DNA from: Rhodopila globiformis
GTDB lineage: Bacteria > Pseudomonadota > Alphaproteobacteria > Acetobacterales > Acetobacteraceae
Assembly: GCF_002937115.1 (NCBI RefSeq)
Contig: NZ_NHRY01000236.1
Coordinates: forward strand, 1 to 64,000
DNA: 64,000 bases
Direction: 5' to 3'
Below, piece by piece: positions 45,469 to 54,731 of the stretch (the first letter of the stretch is position 1; each line of letters opens with the position of its first letter). The notes beneath the pieces were generated by a model. It was given only the letters and a program-made list of their open reading frames with translations, had not been told where the DNA came from and made no database searches. A program made the position numbers and the translations under genes.

Positions 45469-45524
45469 CCGGCTGCTAGGCAGCCGGGCCACTAATTCGA
45501 AGGCTCTGGAGGTCCATCCGCATA
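45469..45524 (-). promoter_or_regulatory. Candidate leader ORF with overlapping stem-loop
   Basis: On the minus strand, ATG at 45524 opens a 15-codon ORF (MRMDLQSLRISGPAA) ending with TAG at 45477-45479. The stop lies in the loop of a perfect 9-bp stem (CCCGGCTGC with GCAGCCGGG, 45469-45489). The stem is followed, in the direction of transcription, by the ACT-like gene at 45425. AGGG lies a few bases before the ATG. The arrangement suits ribosome-position-dependent attenuation, or an upstream ORF that controls translation, though no T-run follows the stem. A chance short ORF cannot be excluded. Confidence 0.45.
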
Positions 45525-45538
45525 CTCACACCCTACCA

Positions 45539-46597
45539 CTATCGCGGCGGCCAGTCCAGTTCCGGCAACCGCAGCAGCGGCACCTGGCGCATGGACAGTG
45601 TGCGATATTGCAGGGTCAGCGGCACGTCAACCACCGAGGGCTCGTCGCCGACGCCCCCCTCGGCGATCAACGACAGCACCGCCTTGGCCGCGATCGCCGC
45701 CGACTTCGTCAGCATCCCGCCCGCTGCCAGGCGGTCCAGCGTCTCGTCATACCCGACCAGCCGCGCGTTGCCGCTGCCCATCGGCTGAAGCTGGTCGTCC
45801 AGCGCCAGCGTCGCCGAACCTGTCAGGCCTAGGGGCCCCCATCCCATCGCCAGGTGCGTGATCGTCAGCGAGCCGCCGCCATCCCGCCATGCCGACGCTG
45901 CGGCCGTCATGCTGTCGTTGGCCGGGAACGGGCCGGTCAGCAGCCCTTGCGTCGAAAACGACGAAATGTTCGGGCCCAGCGCCCATCTCATCCCCGCCGG
46001 CAAGGCAATCGCCTCGGCACTGAGCACGAAGCCGATGGCCTGCTGCGCCCCCCCGGCATCATGAGGGCCGGCATCACGACGTGGGGCGAAGTCGGCATGC
46101 CCGTTCAGCAGGCCGATGGTCACGTGCCATGGTCCCGAGGCCGGTTCCACCCGCAAGTCGCGCGCGTTCAGGTCATACACCGGCGCCGCATCCGGCTGCA
46201 GCGGCGCCACCCCGTCGATGCGGTCGCCGACAATGACGATGTCGGGCGCGCCGCCGACACGCAGATGCTGCGGGCCACTGAACGACAGAGCGAGCACAGT
46301 CGGCGCGTACAGCGAAACCCGCAGCGTCGTGCTGGCCGAGGTCCAGTCGAGTCCGCCCGGAAAGTCCTTGCCGCTGTGGTGCAGGTGCATGTTCGGCACC
46401 GTCACGGTCGTCGCCTCCGGCCAGCCGCCCAGGGAAACGGCGCCGGTCTCGACCTCCCACCCTTCAGCGCGGCGGGCGTCGGTCCAGGCCAGGAAGCCGC
46501 GCCGCAGCCGATCCGACGCGATGTGCCAATAGACGACGTCGGCCGCCACCAGGAGAATGGCAATGGCGGCCAGGATGACCCAGGTGATACGGCGCAT
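45539..46597 (-). CDS. DUF2125 protein
   Basis: A 352-residue protein with an N-terminal membrane anchor (WVILAAIAILLVAADVVYW) and a large beta-rich domain typical of DUF2125 (DARRAEGWEVETGAVSLGGWPEATTVTV near residues 42-70). It would be anchored in the inner membrane with the rest in the periplasm. The family is common in alphaproteobacteria and has no assigned function. The frame is open to 46708, but ATG 46597 (MRRITWVIL) is the natural start. Confidence 0.82.
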   Translation of the reverse strand: MRRITWVILAAIAILLVAADVVYWHIASDRLRRGFLAWTDARRAEGWEVETGAVSLGGWPEATTVTVPNMHLHHSGKDFPGGLDWTSASTTLRVSLYAPTVLALSFSGPQHLRVGGAPDIVIVGDRIDGVAPLQPDAAPVYDLNARDLRVEPASGPWHVTIGLLNGHADFAPRRDAGPHDAGGAQQAIGFVLSAEAIALPAGMRWALGPNISSFSTQGLLTGPFPANDSMTAAASAWRDGGGSLTITHLAMGWGPLGLTGSATLALDDQLQPMGSGNARLVGYDETLDRLAAGGMLTKSAAIAAKAVLSLIAEGGVGDEPSVVDVPLTLQYRTLSMRQVPLLRLPELDWPPR

Positions 46598-46839
46598 TCT
46601 GCCTCGGTTCAGGAAACGCGGTTGCTTACGGCCAACCGGCCGCCACGGCGACGGCCGGTAACGAAACCGCGGCTCCACGGGCGCACATTGCCGCTCCGGG
46701 CACAACATCCAATCGAATCAAGCATTTCCATCCCCAGGCCGCAAACATCCGTGAAAAAGTCACGGGAATAAAAATCAATCCCTGTTTTATCAATCGGTTA
46801 ACCCCGCGAACTCATGCGTAGCAACAATCTCGGACAAGA

Positions 46840-47586
46840 TCACCCCACAGAGTTATCCACAGGTTGATGCAACCGCGCCGATTCGCTCGCCACAGGTTGA
46901 TCCAGGGCTCCAATCCCCGCCTGCAGCACCCGCATCAACGCCGGCCGATCGGCGGTGGGCGGGATAGGGGGGGCGATGACGATGCGGATGGTGCCGGGCC
47001 GCTTGCGGAACGCCCGGCGTCCCCAGCACAGGCCGGAGTCCGTGGCGACGGGGATGACCGGCAGGCCGGTGCGGCTGGCCAGCGCCGCGACGCCGGGCTG
47101 CAGCGCCCGGGGCTGGCCGGGCTCGCTGCGGGTTCCCTCCGGGAAGATCACGATCTGCCGCTGGTGGCGAACGGCGGTGTCCGCCTGCCGCAGCAGTGTG
47201 CGGATCGCGCCGGCGCCGGCCTCGCGATCGATCGGGATCATCCCGGCCGTCTGCAGCAGGGGGCCGAACACGGGAATGCGCAGCAGTTCCTGCTTGAGCA
47301 CATAGGCGCAGCGGGGCACCAGGGTGAACCACACGAAGGTGTCGAACGCCGACTGGTGGCGCGGGGCGATCAGGGCCGCGCCCGGCGGGATGTTCTCCAG
47401 CCCGGTCACCTCCAGCCGGATACCGCAGATCAGCCGCGCTGCCCGCAGCAGGAAGCGGGCCCAGGCGTTCACCACGCTCATGACATGGTTCGGCAACACC
47501 AGTCCAGCCAGCGCGGCGGTCAGGGTGAACAGGAAGGTCGCCGTGAAGAACACGACGTTGAAGATCGCGGAACGCAGGATGATCAT
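46840..47586 (-). CDS. plsC: 1-acyl-sn-glycerol-3-phosphate acyltransferase
   Basis: PlsC acylates lysophosphatidic acid to phosphatidic acid. The acyltransferase motifs are HQSAFD (HX4D) near residue 78 and FPEGTRS near 149. Two hydrophobic N-terminal segments (about 5-33) anchor it to the membrane. The length of 248 residues is typical. It overlaps ydcF by 4 bp (ATGA at 47583-47586) and would be co-translated with it. Confidence 0.94.
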   Translation of the reverse strand: MIILRSAIFNVVFFTATFLFTLTAALAGLVLPNHVMSVVNAWARFLLRAARLICGIRLEVTGLENIPPGAALIAPRHQSAFDTFVWFTLVPRCAYVLKQELLRIPVFGPLLQTAGMIPIDREAGAGAIRTLLRQADTAVRHQRQIVIFPEGTRSEPGQPRALQPGVAALASRTGLPVIPVATDSGLCWGRRAFRKRPGTIRIVIAPPIPPTADRPALMRVLQAGIGALDQPVASESARLHQPVDNSVG

Positions 47587-48215
47587 TCTTCGGAACCCGG
47601 GGATGGATGAAGCGCGGCCGGCGCCTCGCGATGCGGCAGCCATGCGGACAGGCCGGAAACCGCCAGAAGATACTTGGCAAACTCGCCCATCTCCAGCCTC
47701 AGCCCCGGTCCCCGCTCGGTGCCATCCTTCCCCGGCGGCACCGGCAGCGGGAACAGGGCGACGTCCGGCAGCGCGCGGTGCAGTTCGGCCAGGGCGCGCG
47801 GCATGTGAAAGGCGGCGGTGACGACGATCAAGGTGCTGATATCGTTCTGCGCCGCCCAGGCGGCCGTCTCCACCGCGTTGCCGAGGGTCGAGCTGGCATA
47901 GCGGCCGACGGTGACGCGCGGCGCCAGCTTCGCGGTGTCGATCCCGGCCATGCGGCCCAGCGTGCTCAGCTCGGTGCCGCCGCCGATGCCGCTGAGCAGC
48001 AGCTTGTCGGCCTGGCCCGCGGCCAGCAGGCGCAGCGCCAGTTCCACCCGCCCGGCCCCGCCGGTCAGCGCGACCACGCCGTCGGCGTGCGCTGGTGGCG
48101 GCGGACCGGTGCGGTGGACGGCGACCTGCACGAACCAGAGGAAGCCCAGGCTCCAGGCGACGACCGCCAGGGCGGCGATCCCCGCCACCCAGCGCGCGCC
48201 GCCGCGCGGGCGCAT
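47583..48215 (-). CDS. ydcF: YdcF/ElyC-like envelope protein (DUF218)
   Basis: A protein of about 210 residues with one N-terminal membrane helix (WVAGIAALAVVAWSLGFLWF) and a DUF218 domain: ADGVVALTGGAGRVELALRLL, KLLLSGIG, then TLIVVTAAFHMPRALAEL. Members (YdcF, SanA, ElyC) act in envelope homeostasis. ATG 48215 overlaps the ftsX stop as TAATG; ATG 48236 would lengthen the overlap. It lies between ftsX and plsC, a common order in alphaproteobacteria. Confidence 0.85.
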   Translation of the reverse strand: MRPRGGARWVAGIAALAVVAWSLGFLWFVQVAVHRTGPPPPAHADGVVALTGGAGRVELALRLLAAGQADKLLLSGIGGGTELSTLGRMAGIDTAKLAPRVTVGRYASSTLGNAVETAAWAAQNDISTLIVVTAAFHMPRALAELHRALPDVALFPLPVPPGKDGTERGPGLRLEMGEFAKYLLAVSGLSAWLPHREAPAALHPSPGSEE

Positions 48216-49153
48216 TACGGCAGTCGCCGAAGCCATCGCCGCACGACGCTCTGGGCCGTGACGAAGCCGATCGCCGCGGCGGTGAGGGGAAGACACGGCA
48301 AGGCGAACCACAAGGCCGCCGGCACCGCGCCCAGCGCATCCTGCACCGGGTTGCCGCTCGGCGCGCCCTGCCCGCCGAACGGCGCCGCCATCTGCGCCAG
48401 GGTCAGGACAATCGGCAGGGCGATGACGCCGCCGAGGCACGCCCCAACCGCAGCCAGGCCGGTGGCCCGCGCGGCGAAGCGGGCGGCGATGTAGCCGTCG
48501 GTCGCGCCCAGGCCGTGCACGATCTCGATCGCCTCCCGCCTTGTGGACAGGCCGGCGCGGGTGGCCACGGCGATCACCGCGGCGGCGACGCCGGCGACCA
48601 GCAGCAGGGTCAGGCCGGCGCATGCCTGCAGGCTGCGCGCCAGCACCGCCAGCCGCCGCATCCATATACCATGATCCTCCACCAGGGTACCGGGCGCGGC
48701 CGCCTGCAGCCGATTCGTCAGCGGCGCCAGGTCCATCGCCGCATCCGTCAGCCGCACCGCCACCACCGCCGGGATCGGCACGTCCAGCCGCGCCGCGCCC
48801 TGCCCGAGCCAGGGCTTCAGCAGGTCGCCCAGTTCCTGCTGCGACAGCGCGTGCGCCGAGGCAACGCCGGGCGTGCCGCTCAGCAGGGCCAGCACCGCGG
48901 CCAGGCGCGTCTCCTTCGGCTGGCTGGACGCCTCGCCGGGCTGCGGCACCTGCACCGTCAGCGCCGCGCCGGCGCCTTCCTGCCAGTGGCGGGCCAGCGC
49001 CGCGGTGCCCAACCAGCCGGCCATGGCCAGCGCGGCCAGGAACGCCATCGCCGCCACCAGCAGCGGCAGCATGCGGTCCGACAGGGCGCGGCGCAGGCCC
49101 AGCTCGTCGAAACCGGCGGGACGCAGCGAGCCGGCCGGGCGCAGCGGGCTCAT
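48215..49153 (-). CDS. ftsX: Cell division protein FtsX
   Basis: FtsX is the membrane part of FtsEX, which couples cytoplasmic ATP hydrolysis to activation of periplasmic murein hydrolases at the septum. The 312-residue protein has an N-terminal helix (about 30-50), an extracytoplasmic domain, and three C-terminal helices (about 168-192, 225-250, 275-298). It overlaps ftsE by 4 bp. The amidase at 10777 is far away, so partnership with it is speculation. Confidence 0.9.
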   Translation of the reverse strand: MSPLRPAGSLRPAGFDELGLRRALSDRMLPLLVAAMAFLAALAMAGWLGTAALARHWQEGAGAALTVQVPQPGEASSQPKETRLAAVLALLSGTPGVASAHALSQQELGDLLKPWLGQGAARLDVPIPAVVAVRLTDAAMDLAPLTNRLQAAAPGTLVEDHGIWMRRLAVLARSLQACAGLTLLLVAGVAAAVIAVATRAGLSTRREAIEIVHGLGATDGYIAARFAARATGLAAVGACLGGVIALPIVLTLAQMAAPFGGQGAPSGNPVQDALGAVPAALWFALPCLPLTAAAIGFVTAQSVVRRWLRRLP

Positions 49154-49905
49154 GATGCCTCCGGTGCGTCGCCGCGGCCAGTGGAAGGGCCAGGGGAAGG
49201 GCCAGTGGAAGGGCCAGGGGAACGGCCAGTGGACAGGTACCCATCGGCGATGCGCAGCGCCGGGGCGGGATGCCGGCCAACCAGCGACTCATTATGAGTG
49301 GCGACGATCACGGTGGTGCCGATGCGGTTCAGTTCCTTGAACAGCTGCATCAGCCGCTCGGCCTGGCCGTCATCCAGGTTGCCGGTCGGCTCGTCGGCCA
49401 GCAGCAGGGCGGGACGGGTGATCACCGCGCGTGCGATGGCGACGCGCTGCTGCTCGCCGCCGGACATCGCGGCGGGGCGCGCGTCGAGGTGGCGGAACAG
49501 GCCGACCCAGCGCATCAGCTCAGTGACGTCGGCGCGGATCTGGCCTTCCGGGCGGCCGGCGATGCGCAGCGGCAGGGCGACGTTGTCGAACGCCGACAGG
49601 TGCGGCAGCAGGCGGAAATCCTGGAACACCACGCCGATGCGCCGGCGCAGCACCGGCAGGGCGCGCCGCGGCGCCGTCGCAACGTCGGTGCCGAGCAGGG
49701 TCAGGTGCCCGCGCGTCGGCCGCACCGCCAGGTACATCAGGCGCAGCAGGCTGGTCTTGCCTGCCCCGGACGGGCCGAGCAACCAGCGGAATGCCCCGGG
49801 CTCCAGCCGGAAGCTGATGTCGTGCAGCACTTCCGGCCCCAGCGCCCTGCCCTGGTGCAGGCCGCCATGCCCATAGCGCAGACCGACTCCGTCGAATTTC
49901 AGCAT
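49150..49905 (-). CDS. ftsE: Cell division ATP-binding protein FtsE
   Basis: The ABC ATPase of FtsEX, 251 residues. Walker A is [13 protein letters not shown], the signature is [14 protein letters not shown] and Walker B is [13 protein letters not shown]. After the normal end of the ABC domain, a tail of PSTG/PSPG repeats is added, encoded by the 12-bp tandem repeat at 49176-49235. The tail is unlike the rest of the protein and probably variable. It overlaps ftsX by ATGA. Confidence 0.95.
   Translation of the reverse strand: MLKFDGVGLRYGHGGLHQGRALGPEVLHDISFRLEPGAFRWLLGPSGAGKTSLLRLMYLAVRPTRGHLTLLGTDVATAPRRALPVLRRRIGVVFQDFRLLPHLSAFDNVALPLRIAGRPEGQIRADVTELMRWVGLFRHLDARPAAMSGGEQQRVAIARAVITRPALLLADEPTGNLDDGQAERLMQLFKELNRIGTTVIVATHNESLVGRHPAPALRIADGYLSTGRSPGPSTGPSPGPSTGRGDAPEAS
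49176..49235. repeat. Five 12-bp tandem repeats in the 3' end of ftsE
   Basis: Five copies of a 12-bp unit, GGCCAGTGGAAG and its GGCCAGGGGAAG variant, lie head to tail. They encode alternating four-residue units (PSTG and PSPG) in frame, so changes in copy number would alter only the length of the FtsE tail. Confidence 0.95.
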
Positions 49906-49990
49906 CAGCGCTGTCTAGCGAAGACCGCCGATTCCCGCCATTTCGTCGTGATCGAGTAAACTGTTTTGCGACATCCGGTGACATTCCAGC

Positions 49991-50011
49991 TATGATCCGT
50001 GACGGATCATA
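49991..50011. promoter_or_regulatory. Inverted repeat upstream of the zinc-ribbon gene
   Basis: TATGATCCG at 49991-49999 and CGGATCATA at 50003-50011 form a perfect 9-bp inverted repeat with a 3-bp spacer. It ends 11 bp before the ATG at 50022. It could be an operator or affect ribosome access. No regulator can be named. Confidence 0.5.
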
Positions 50012-50021
50012 ACGGGTTTCC

Positions 50022-50441
50022 ATGCAGATTGCCTGTCCGACCTGCGCCGCCGTGTATGAAGTGCCCGCCTCCCGCCTGAGGCCGGGGCGCCATGTGCGCT
50101 GCGCCCGCTGCAATGCGGTCTGGAAGCCGGCCCCGGTGGCCGAGCCGGCGCCGCCGCAGGGGGCGCCAACGCCGCCAGAACCGGTGGCGCGGGAGCCGGC
50201 GGCGCCGCTAGCGGATGCGATGCAGCGGCTGGCCGCGATGCCGCCGCCGCGGTCGCCACGCCGCGTCGGGCTGACGGCGGCCTGGCTGGCCAGCGTCCTG
50301 GTGCTGGCGGGTGCCGGTACCGGCATCGTGATCTGGCGGCAGGCCGTTGTGAGGATATGGCCCCCCGCGGGCCGTATCCTGGTGTTTCGCGAAGCTTTAA
50401 CGCAGCAACCGGTGCAAAACCCTGGCAACAGGGCGCAATGA
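50022..50441 (+). CDS. MJ0042-type zinc-ribbon membrane protein
   Basis: A 139-residue protein starting with an MJ0042-type zinc ribbon (CPTC near residues 5-8, CARC near 27-30). A proline-rich linker follows, then one membrane helix (about 87-107). Such alphaproteobacterial proteins have a cytoplasmic zinc finger and short periplasmic tail; their role is not established. It lies between ftsE (divergent) and glgP. Confidence 0.8.
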   Translation: MQIACPTCAAVYEVPASRLRPGRHVRCARCNAVWKPAPVAEPAPPQGAPTPPEPVAREPAAPLADAMQRLAAMPPPRSPRRVGLTAAWLASVLVLAGAGTGIVIWRQAVVRIWPPAGRILVFREALTQQPVQNPGNRAQ

Positions 50442-50623
50442 CGTGCCATGAAACCGGGCATCGCCTGCAATTTCGTCACATCACCGTGGAAAATGTCAAA
50501 AACTGGCCTAAACTGGCCGCAAAACTGCCGTAAGCTCGTGCAAAGGGTTGATGCTGACGGTACAGACATGCTTTCGTGGCGATAAGCAGGATCACGAAGA
50601 GGTGAAGAAGCGTGGAGCTTGAT

Positions 50624-53122
50624 ATGGATATCTCGGAGCGGCTCGCCGCCGATGAGACCAGCCGTACAGTCGACACCGAGCAGAACGACGCCGACGTGGT
50701 GGCTTTGCGGGATGCGATCCTGGACAAGCTCACCTACCATGTGGGCAAACGTCGCGCCGTCGCGACGGAACGCGACTGGTTGATCGCCACCGCGGTGGCG
50801 ATCCGCGACCTGATCGTTGACCGCTGGGTGTCCAGCACCGAGGCGACGTACCAGCAGGGCGCCAAGCGGGTCTACTACCTGTCGCTTGAGTTCCTCATCG
50901 GCCGGCTGCTGTTCGACAACCTCAACAACATGAACATGATCGAGACGATGCGCGCGGCGCTGGCCGGGCTTGACGTCGATCTCGACAAGCTGCGCGCGCT
51001 GGAGCCTGACGCTGCGTTGGGCAACGGCGGCCTCGGACGGCTGGCCGCCTGCTTCATGGAGAGCATGGCGACGCTCGACATCCCGGCCCATGGCTACGGC
51101 ATCCGCTATGAGCACGGGCTGTTCCGCCAGGTGGTAAAGAACGGCTGGCAGCACGAATACCCGGAAGACTGGCTGGCGATGGGCAACCCGTGGGAGTTCC
51201 ACAGGCCCGAGGTCAGCTACAACATCGGCTTCGGCGGCTCGATCGAGGCGGTGCCGATCTCGGAAGCCGCGGTGCGGCACGTCTGGCACCCGGCCGAGAC
51301 GGTCGAGGCCGTGGGCTACGACACGCCGGTCGTCGGCTGGCGCGGGCGGCGGGTCAACACCCTGCGCCTGTGGTCCGCGCGATCGGCCGATCCGCTGCGG
51401 CTGGATGCGTTCAACCACGGCGACCACGCCGGCGCGCTGGCCGAGCAGGTGCGGGCGGAATCCATTACCAAGGTGCTGTACCCCTCCGACGCCACCGCCG
51501 CGGGGCAGGAACTGCGGCTGCGGCAGGAATACTTCTTCGTCTCGGCCTCGCTGCAGGACCTCGTCCGCCGCCATATCCGGGCGTTCGGCCACATCAGCAG
51601 CCTGCCCGACAAGACCGCGATCCAGCTGAACGACACCCACCCGGCCATCGCCGTGGCGGAGCTGATGCGCATCCTGCTGGACGTGCACCAGATCCCCTGG
51701 GAGGAAGCCTGGCGCATGACGCAGGCAACCTTCAGCTACACCAACCACACGTTGCTGCCTGAGGCGCTGGAGGTCTGGCCGGTGCCGCTGATGGAGCGGC
51801 TGCTGCCGCGCCACATGCAGATCATCTACCTGATCAACGCGCTGCACCTGGGCAAGGTCCGCCTGGAATACCCGTCCGACGACCGCCTGCTGTCCAGCGT
51901 GTCCATGATTGATGAGCAGCAGGGGCGGCGGGTGCGCATGAGCCACCTGGCCTTCCTGGGCTCGCACCGTGTCAACGGCGTTTCTGCCCTCCACACCGGG
52001 CTGATGCGGGAGACGGTGTTCCGCGATCTGCACAACCTGTTCCCCGAGCGCATCGTCAACGTCACCAACGGCATCGCCTTCCGCCGCTGGCTGTTCGAAG
52101 CCAACCCGCGGCTGACCCGGCTGCTGACCGACACCGTCGGGCCGAAGGTGCTGGAGGACGAGAACGCGCTGACCGCGCTGCGGCCCCTGGCCTCGGACCG
52201 CGCCTTCCAGAAGCGCTTCGCCGCCTGCCGCTACGTCAACAAGCTGGCGCTGGCGGACCTGATCCGGCGGGAACTGGAAATCCGTGTCGATCCGAACGCC
52301 CTGTTCGACGTCCACATCAAGCGGATCCACGAGTACAAGCGGCAGTTGCTCAATATTCTGGAGGCGATCGCGCTGTACAACGCCATCCGGGCGCGGCCGA
52401 TGGACGACTGGGCGCCGCGGGTGAAGATCTTCGCCGGAAAGGCGGCGGCCAGCTATTACCAGGCCAAGCTGGTCATCAAGCTGATCCACGACGTGGCGAA
52501 GGTGGTGAACAACGACCCGACCGTCCGCAACATCCTGAAGATCGTCTTCCTGCCCAACTACTCGGTCAGCCTGGCCGAGATGGTCATCCCGGCCTCGGAC
52601 GTGTCGGAGCAGATCTCCACCGCCGGGATGGAGGCGTCCGGCACCGGCAACATGAAGTTCGCGCTGAACGGCGCGTTGACCGTCGGCACGCTGGACGGCG
52701 CCAACGTCGAAATCGCCGAGCGCGTCGGGATGGAGAACATCCACATATTCGGCCTGACGGCGGACAAGGTGGCGGCGCGGCGGCAGCGCGGGCTGGATGC
52801 CGGCGACCTGATCGCTGCCTCCCCGGCATTGTCGGAAGTGCTGGACAGCGTGCAGGCGGGCGTGTTCTCGCCGGATGAGCCGGACCGCTACCGCGGCCTG
52901 GTCGATTCGCTGCGCTACCACGACTACTTCCTGGTCTGCGCCGACTTCGATCATTACTTCGCCACCCAGCGGCACATCGCCGACATCTGGCGCCGGCCGG
53001 AGGAGTGGTGGCAGTCGGCGATCCTGAACACGGCCAATGTCGGCTGGTTCTCCTCGGACCGGTCGATCCGCGACTACGCCACCGACGTCTGGGACGTGCC
53101 GGCCTATCAAGCTTCCGCATAG
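50624..53122 (+). CDS. glgP: Glycogen phosphorylase
   Basis: GlgP releases glucose-1-phosphate from glycogen, using pyridoxal phosphate. The 832-residue sequence is collinear with GT35 enzymes, including [20 protein letters not shown] and [11 protein letters not shown]. The PLP lysine is in the [16 protein letters not shown] segment near residue 670. A GTG at 50612 would add four residues; GGAG sits six bases before ATG 50624, so I take the latter. It heads the glycogen operon; glgC follows after 85 bp. Confidence 0.96.
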   Translation: MDISERLAADETSRTVDTEQNDADVVALRDAILDKLTYHVGKRRAVATERDWLIATAVAIRDLIVDRWVSSTEATYQQGAKRVYYLSLEFLIGRLLFDNLNNMNMIETMRAALAGLDVDLDKLRALEPDAALGNGGLGRLAACFMESMATLDIPAHGYGIRYEHGLFRQVVKNGWQHEYPEDWLAMGNPWEFHRPEVSYNIGFGGSIEAVPISEAAVRHVWHPAETVEAVGYDTPVVGWRGRRVNTLRLWSARSADPLRLDAFNHGDHAGALAEQVRAESITKVLYPSDATAAGQELRLRQEYFFVSASLQDLVRRHIRAFGHISSLPDKTAIQLNDTHPAIAVAELMRILLDVHQIPWEEAWRMTQATFSYTNHTLLPEALEVWPVPLMERLLPRHMQIIYLINALHLGKVRLEYPSDDRLLSSVSMIDEQQGRRVRMSHLAFLGSHRVNGVSALHTGLMRETVFRDLHNLFPERIVNVTNGIAFRRWLFEANPRLTRLLTDTVGPKVLEDENALTALRPLASDRAFQKRFAACRYVNKLALADLIRRELEIRVDPNALFDVHIKRIHEYKRQLLNILEAIALYNAIRARPMDDWAPRVKIFAGKAAASYYQAKLVIKLIHDVAKVVNNDPTVRNILKIVFLPNYSVSLAEMVIPASDVSEQISTAGMEASGTGNMKFALNGALTVGTLDGANVEIAERVGMENIHIFGLTADKVAARRQRGLDAGDLIAASPALSEVLDSVQAGVFSPDEPDRYRGLVDSLRYHDYFLVCADFDHYFATQRHIADIWRRPEEWWQSAILNTANVGWFSSDRSIRDYATDVWDVPAYQASA

Positions 53123-53207
53123 GCAGTCACGTGCCCTTGTGCTACGGCGCCTGGTACGTTCCCATCGGGGGACGTTAACCAGGTTGCCCAGGCAGGGGGA
53201 AGCGTCA

Positions 53208-54473
53208 ATGCCGCAGCGTTCCGGAATCCATGCCCCGATCGTCCGTGACGCCATGGCGTATGTCCTGGCAGGCGGACGCGGATCACGATTGCTCGAAATG
53301 ACCGATACGCGGGCAAAGCCTGCGGTACACTTCGGCGGCAAGAGCCGCATCATCGACTTCGCCCTGTCCAATGCCCTGAATTCAGGCATCCGCCGAATCG
53401 GCGTCGCCACCCAGTACAAGGCGCACAGCCTGATCCGGCACCTGCAGCGCGGCTGGAACTTCCTCCGGCCGGAGCGGAACGAGGGATTCGACATCCTGCC
53501 CGCATCCCAGCGCTCTGGCGATACCTGGTATGCGGGCACCGCAGACGCGCTGTATCAGAACATCGACATCATCGAGGGCTACAAGCCGGAATACATCGTC
53601 GTCCTGGCGGGCGACCACGTCTACAAGATGGACTACGCCCTGATGCTGGAGCAGCACGCCGAGCAGCAGGCGGACGTCACCGTCGGCTGCATCGAGGTGC
53701 CGCGCGTGGAGGCCACCGGCTTCGGCGTCATGCACGTGGACGAGAAAGACCGCATCATCGCCTTCATCGAGAAGCCAGCCGATCCGCCGCCGATGCCGGA
53801 CCGGCCGGACATGGCGCTGGCCAGCATGGGCATCTACGTCTTCAAGACGGACTTCCTGATCGACCAGTTGCGCCGCGACGCCGCCGATGCGTCCTCCAAC
53901 CGCGATTTCGGCAAGGACATCATTCCCTACCTGGTCAAGCACGGCAAAGCCGTGGCGCATCGCTTCACCCAGTCCTGCGTCCGGTCGGGCGCCGAGCGGG
54001 AGGCGTACTGGCGCGACGTCGGCACGCTCGACGCCTACTGGGAAGCCAACATCGACCTGACCGCGGTGATCCCCGCGCTCGACCTGTACGACCACGAATG
54101 GCCGATCTGGACCTATGCCGAGATCACGCCGCCGGCAAAGTTCGTGCACGAGGAAGTCGGCCGCCGCGGCGAGGCGATCTCGTCCCTGGTGTCGGGCGGC
54201 TGCATCGTCTCGGGCGCGTTCCTGCGCCAGTCGCTGCTGTTCACCGGCGTGCATGTACATTCGTATGCACGGGTCGAGCAGGCGGTGATCCTGCCGCTTG
54301 CCGACATCGGCCGCGGCGCCCGGCTGCGCAACGTGATCGTTGAAAAGGGCGTGCGGATTCCGGCGGGCCTGGTGGTGGGTGAGGATCCGGAGGAAGACGC
54401 CCGGCGCTTCCGCCGCACCGAGCGCGGCGTCTGCCTGATCACGCCGCCGATGATCGAGCGGCTGGCCGGCTGA
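53208..54473 (+). CDS. glgC: Glucose-1-phosphate adenylyltransferase
   Basis: GlgC makes ADP-glucose from ATP and glucose-1-phosphate, the committed step of bacterial glycogen synthesis, and is allosterically controlled. The N-terminus has [20 protein letters not shown] and [19 protein letters not shown]. The C-terminal left-handed beta-helix is recognisable. The product is 421 residues, as in other proteobacteria. ATG 53208 is preceded by AGGGGGA. It lies between glgP and glgA. Confidence 0.97.
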   Translation: MPQRSGIHAPIVRDAMAYVLAGGRGSRLLEMTDTRAKPAVHFGGKSRIIDFALSNALNSGIRRIGVATQYKAHSLIRHLQRGWNFLRPERNEGFDILPASQRSGDTWYAGTADALYQNIDIIEGYKPEYIVVLAGDHVYKMDYALMLEQHAEQQADVTVGCIEVPRVEATGFGVMHVDEKDRIIAFIEKPADPPPMPDRPDMALASMGIYVFKTDFLIDQLRRDAADASSNRDFGKDIIPYLVKHGKAVAHRFTQSCVRSGAEREAYWRDVGTLDAYWEANIDLTAVIPALDLYDHEWPIWTYAEITPPAKFVHEEVGRRGEAISSLVSGGCIVSGAFLRQSLLFTGVHVHSYARVEQAVILPLADIGRGARLRNVIVEKGVRIPAGLVVGEDPEEDARRFRRTERGVCLITPPMIERLAG

Positions 54474-54514
54474 GAATCGCCTCGGACTTCATGGTTCAGG
54501 TGACTCTCTCCCCC

Positions 54515-54592
54515 CGTCATGGCCGGGCGTGTCCCGGCGATCCACCCCCCACCGTCGAAGCGCAGATGGCCGGGACACGCCCGACCATGACG
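54515..54592. repeat. Palindromic repeat between glgC and glgA
   Basis: Arms at 54515-54538 and 54569-54592 match at 23 of 24 positions with the CGTCATGGCCGGGC core. The 30-nt loop contains GTCGAAGCGCAGATGG in the orientation opposite to the copies at 34300 and 60327. It interrupts the glycogen operon without any obvious promoter. Confidence 0.85.
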
Positions 54593-54731
54593 ATAGGGAG
54601 ACGACCTTGCTCTCTCCCCGTATACTGATCGGGATACTGATCGGGCCTGTCACGCGTGATTGCGCTGCTACCGGCGCCGCCCTTCATCGAAGCGGGTCCA
54701 TGCCCGCGACAACACGGACGGACAACAAACA

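Noticed and set aside
46853-46861. TTATCCACA, a perfect DnaA-box sequence
   Set aside because: It is a single box inside the plsC 3' end with no cluster of boxes, AT-rich unwinding region or replication gene nearby.
49520-53539. A 1339-codon open frame on the strand opposite glgP and glgC
   Set aside because: It is antisense to two secure genes and its translation is Arg/Val/Asp/Gln-rich with no recognisable domain. High GC at codon third positions makes such long antisense frames common here.
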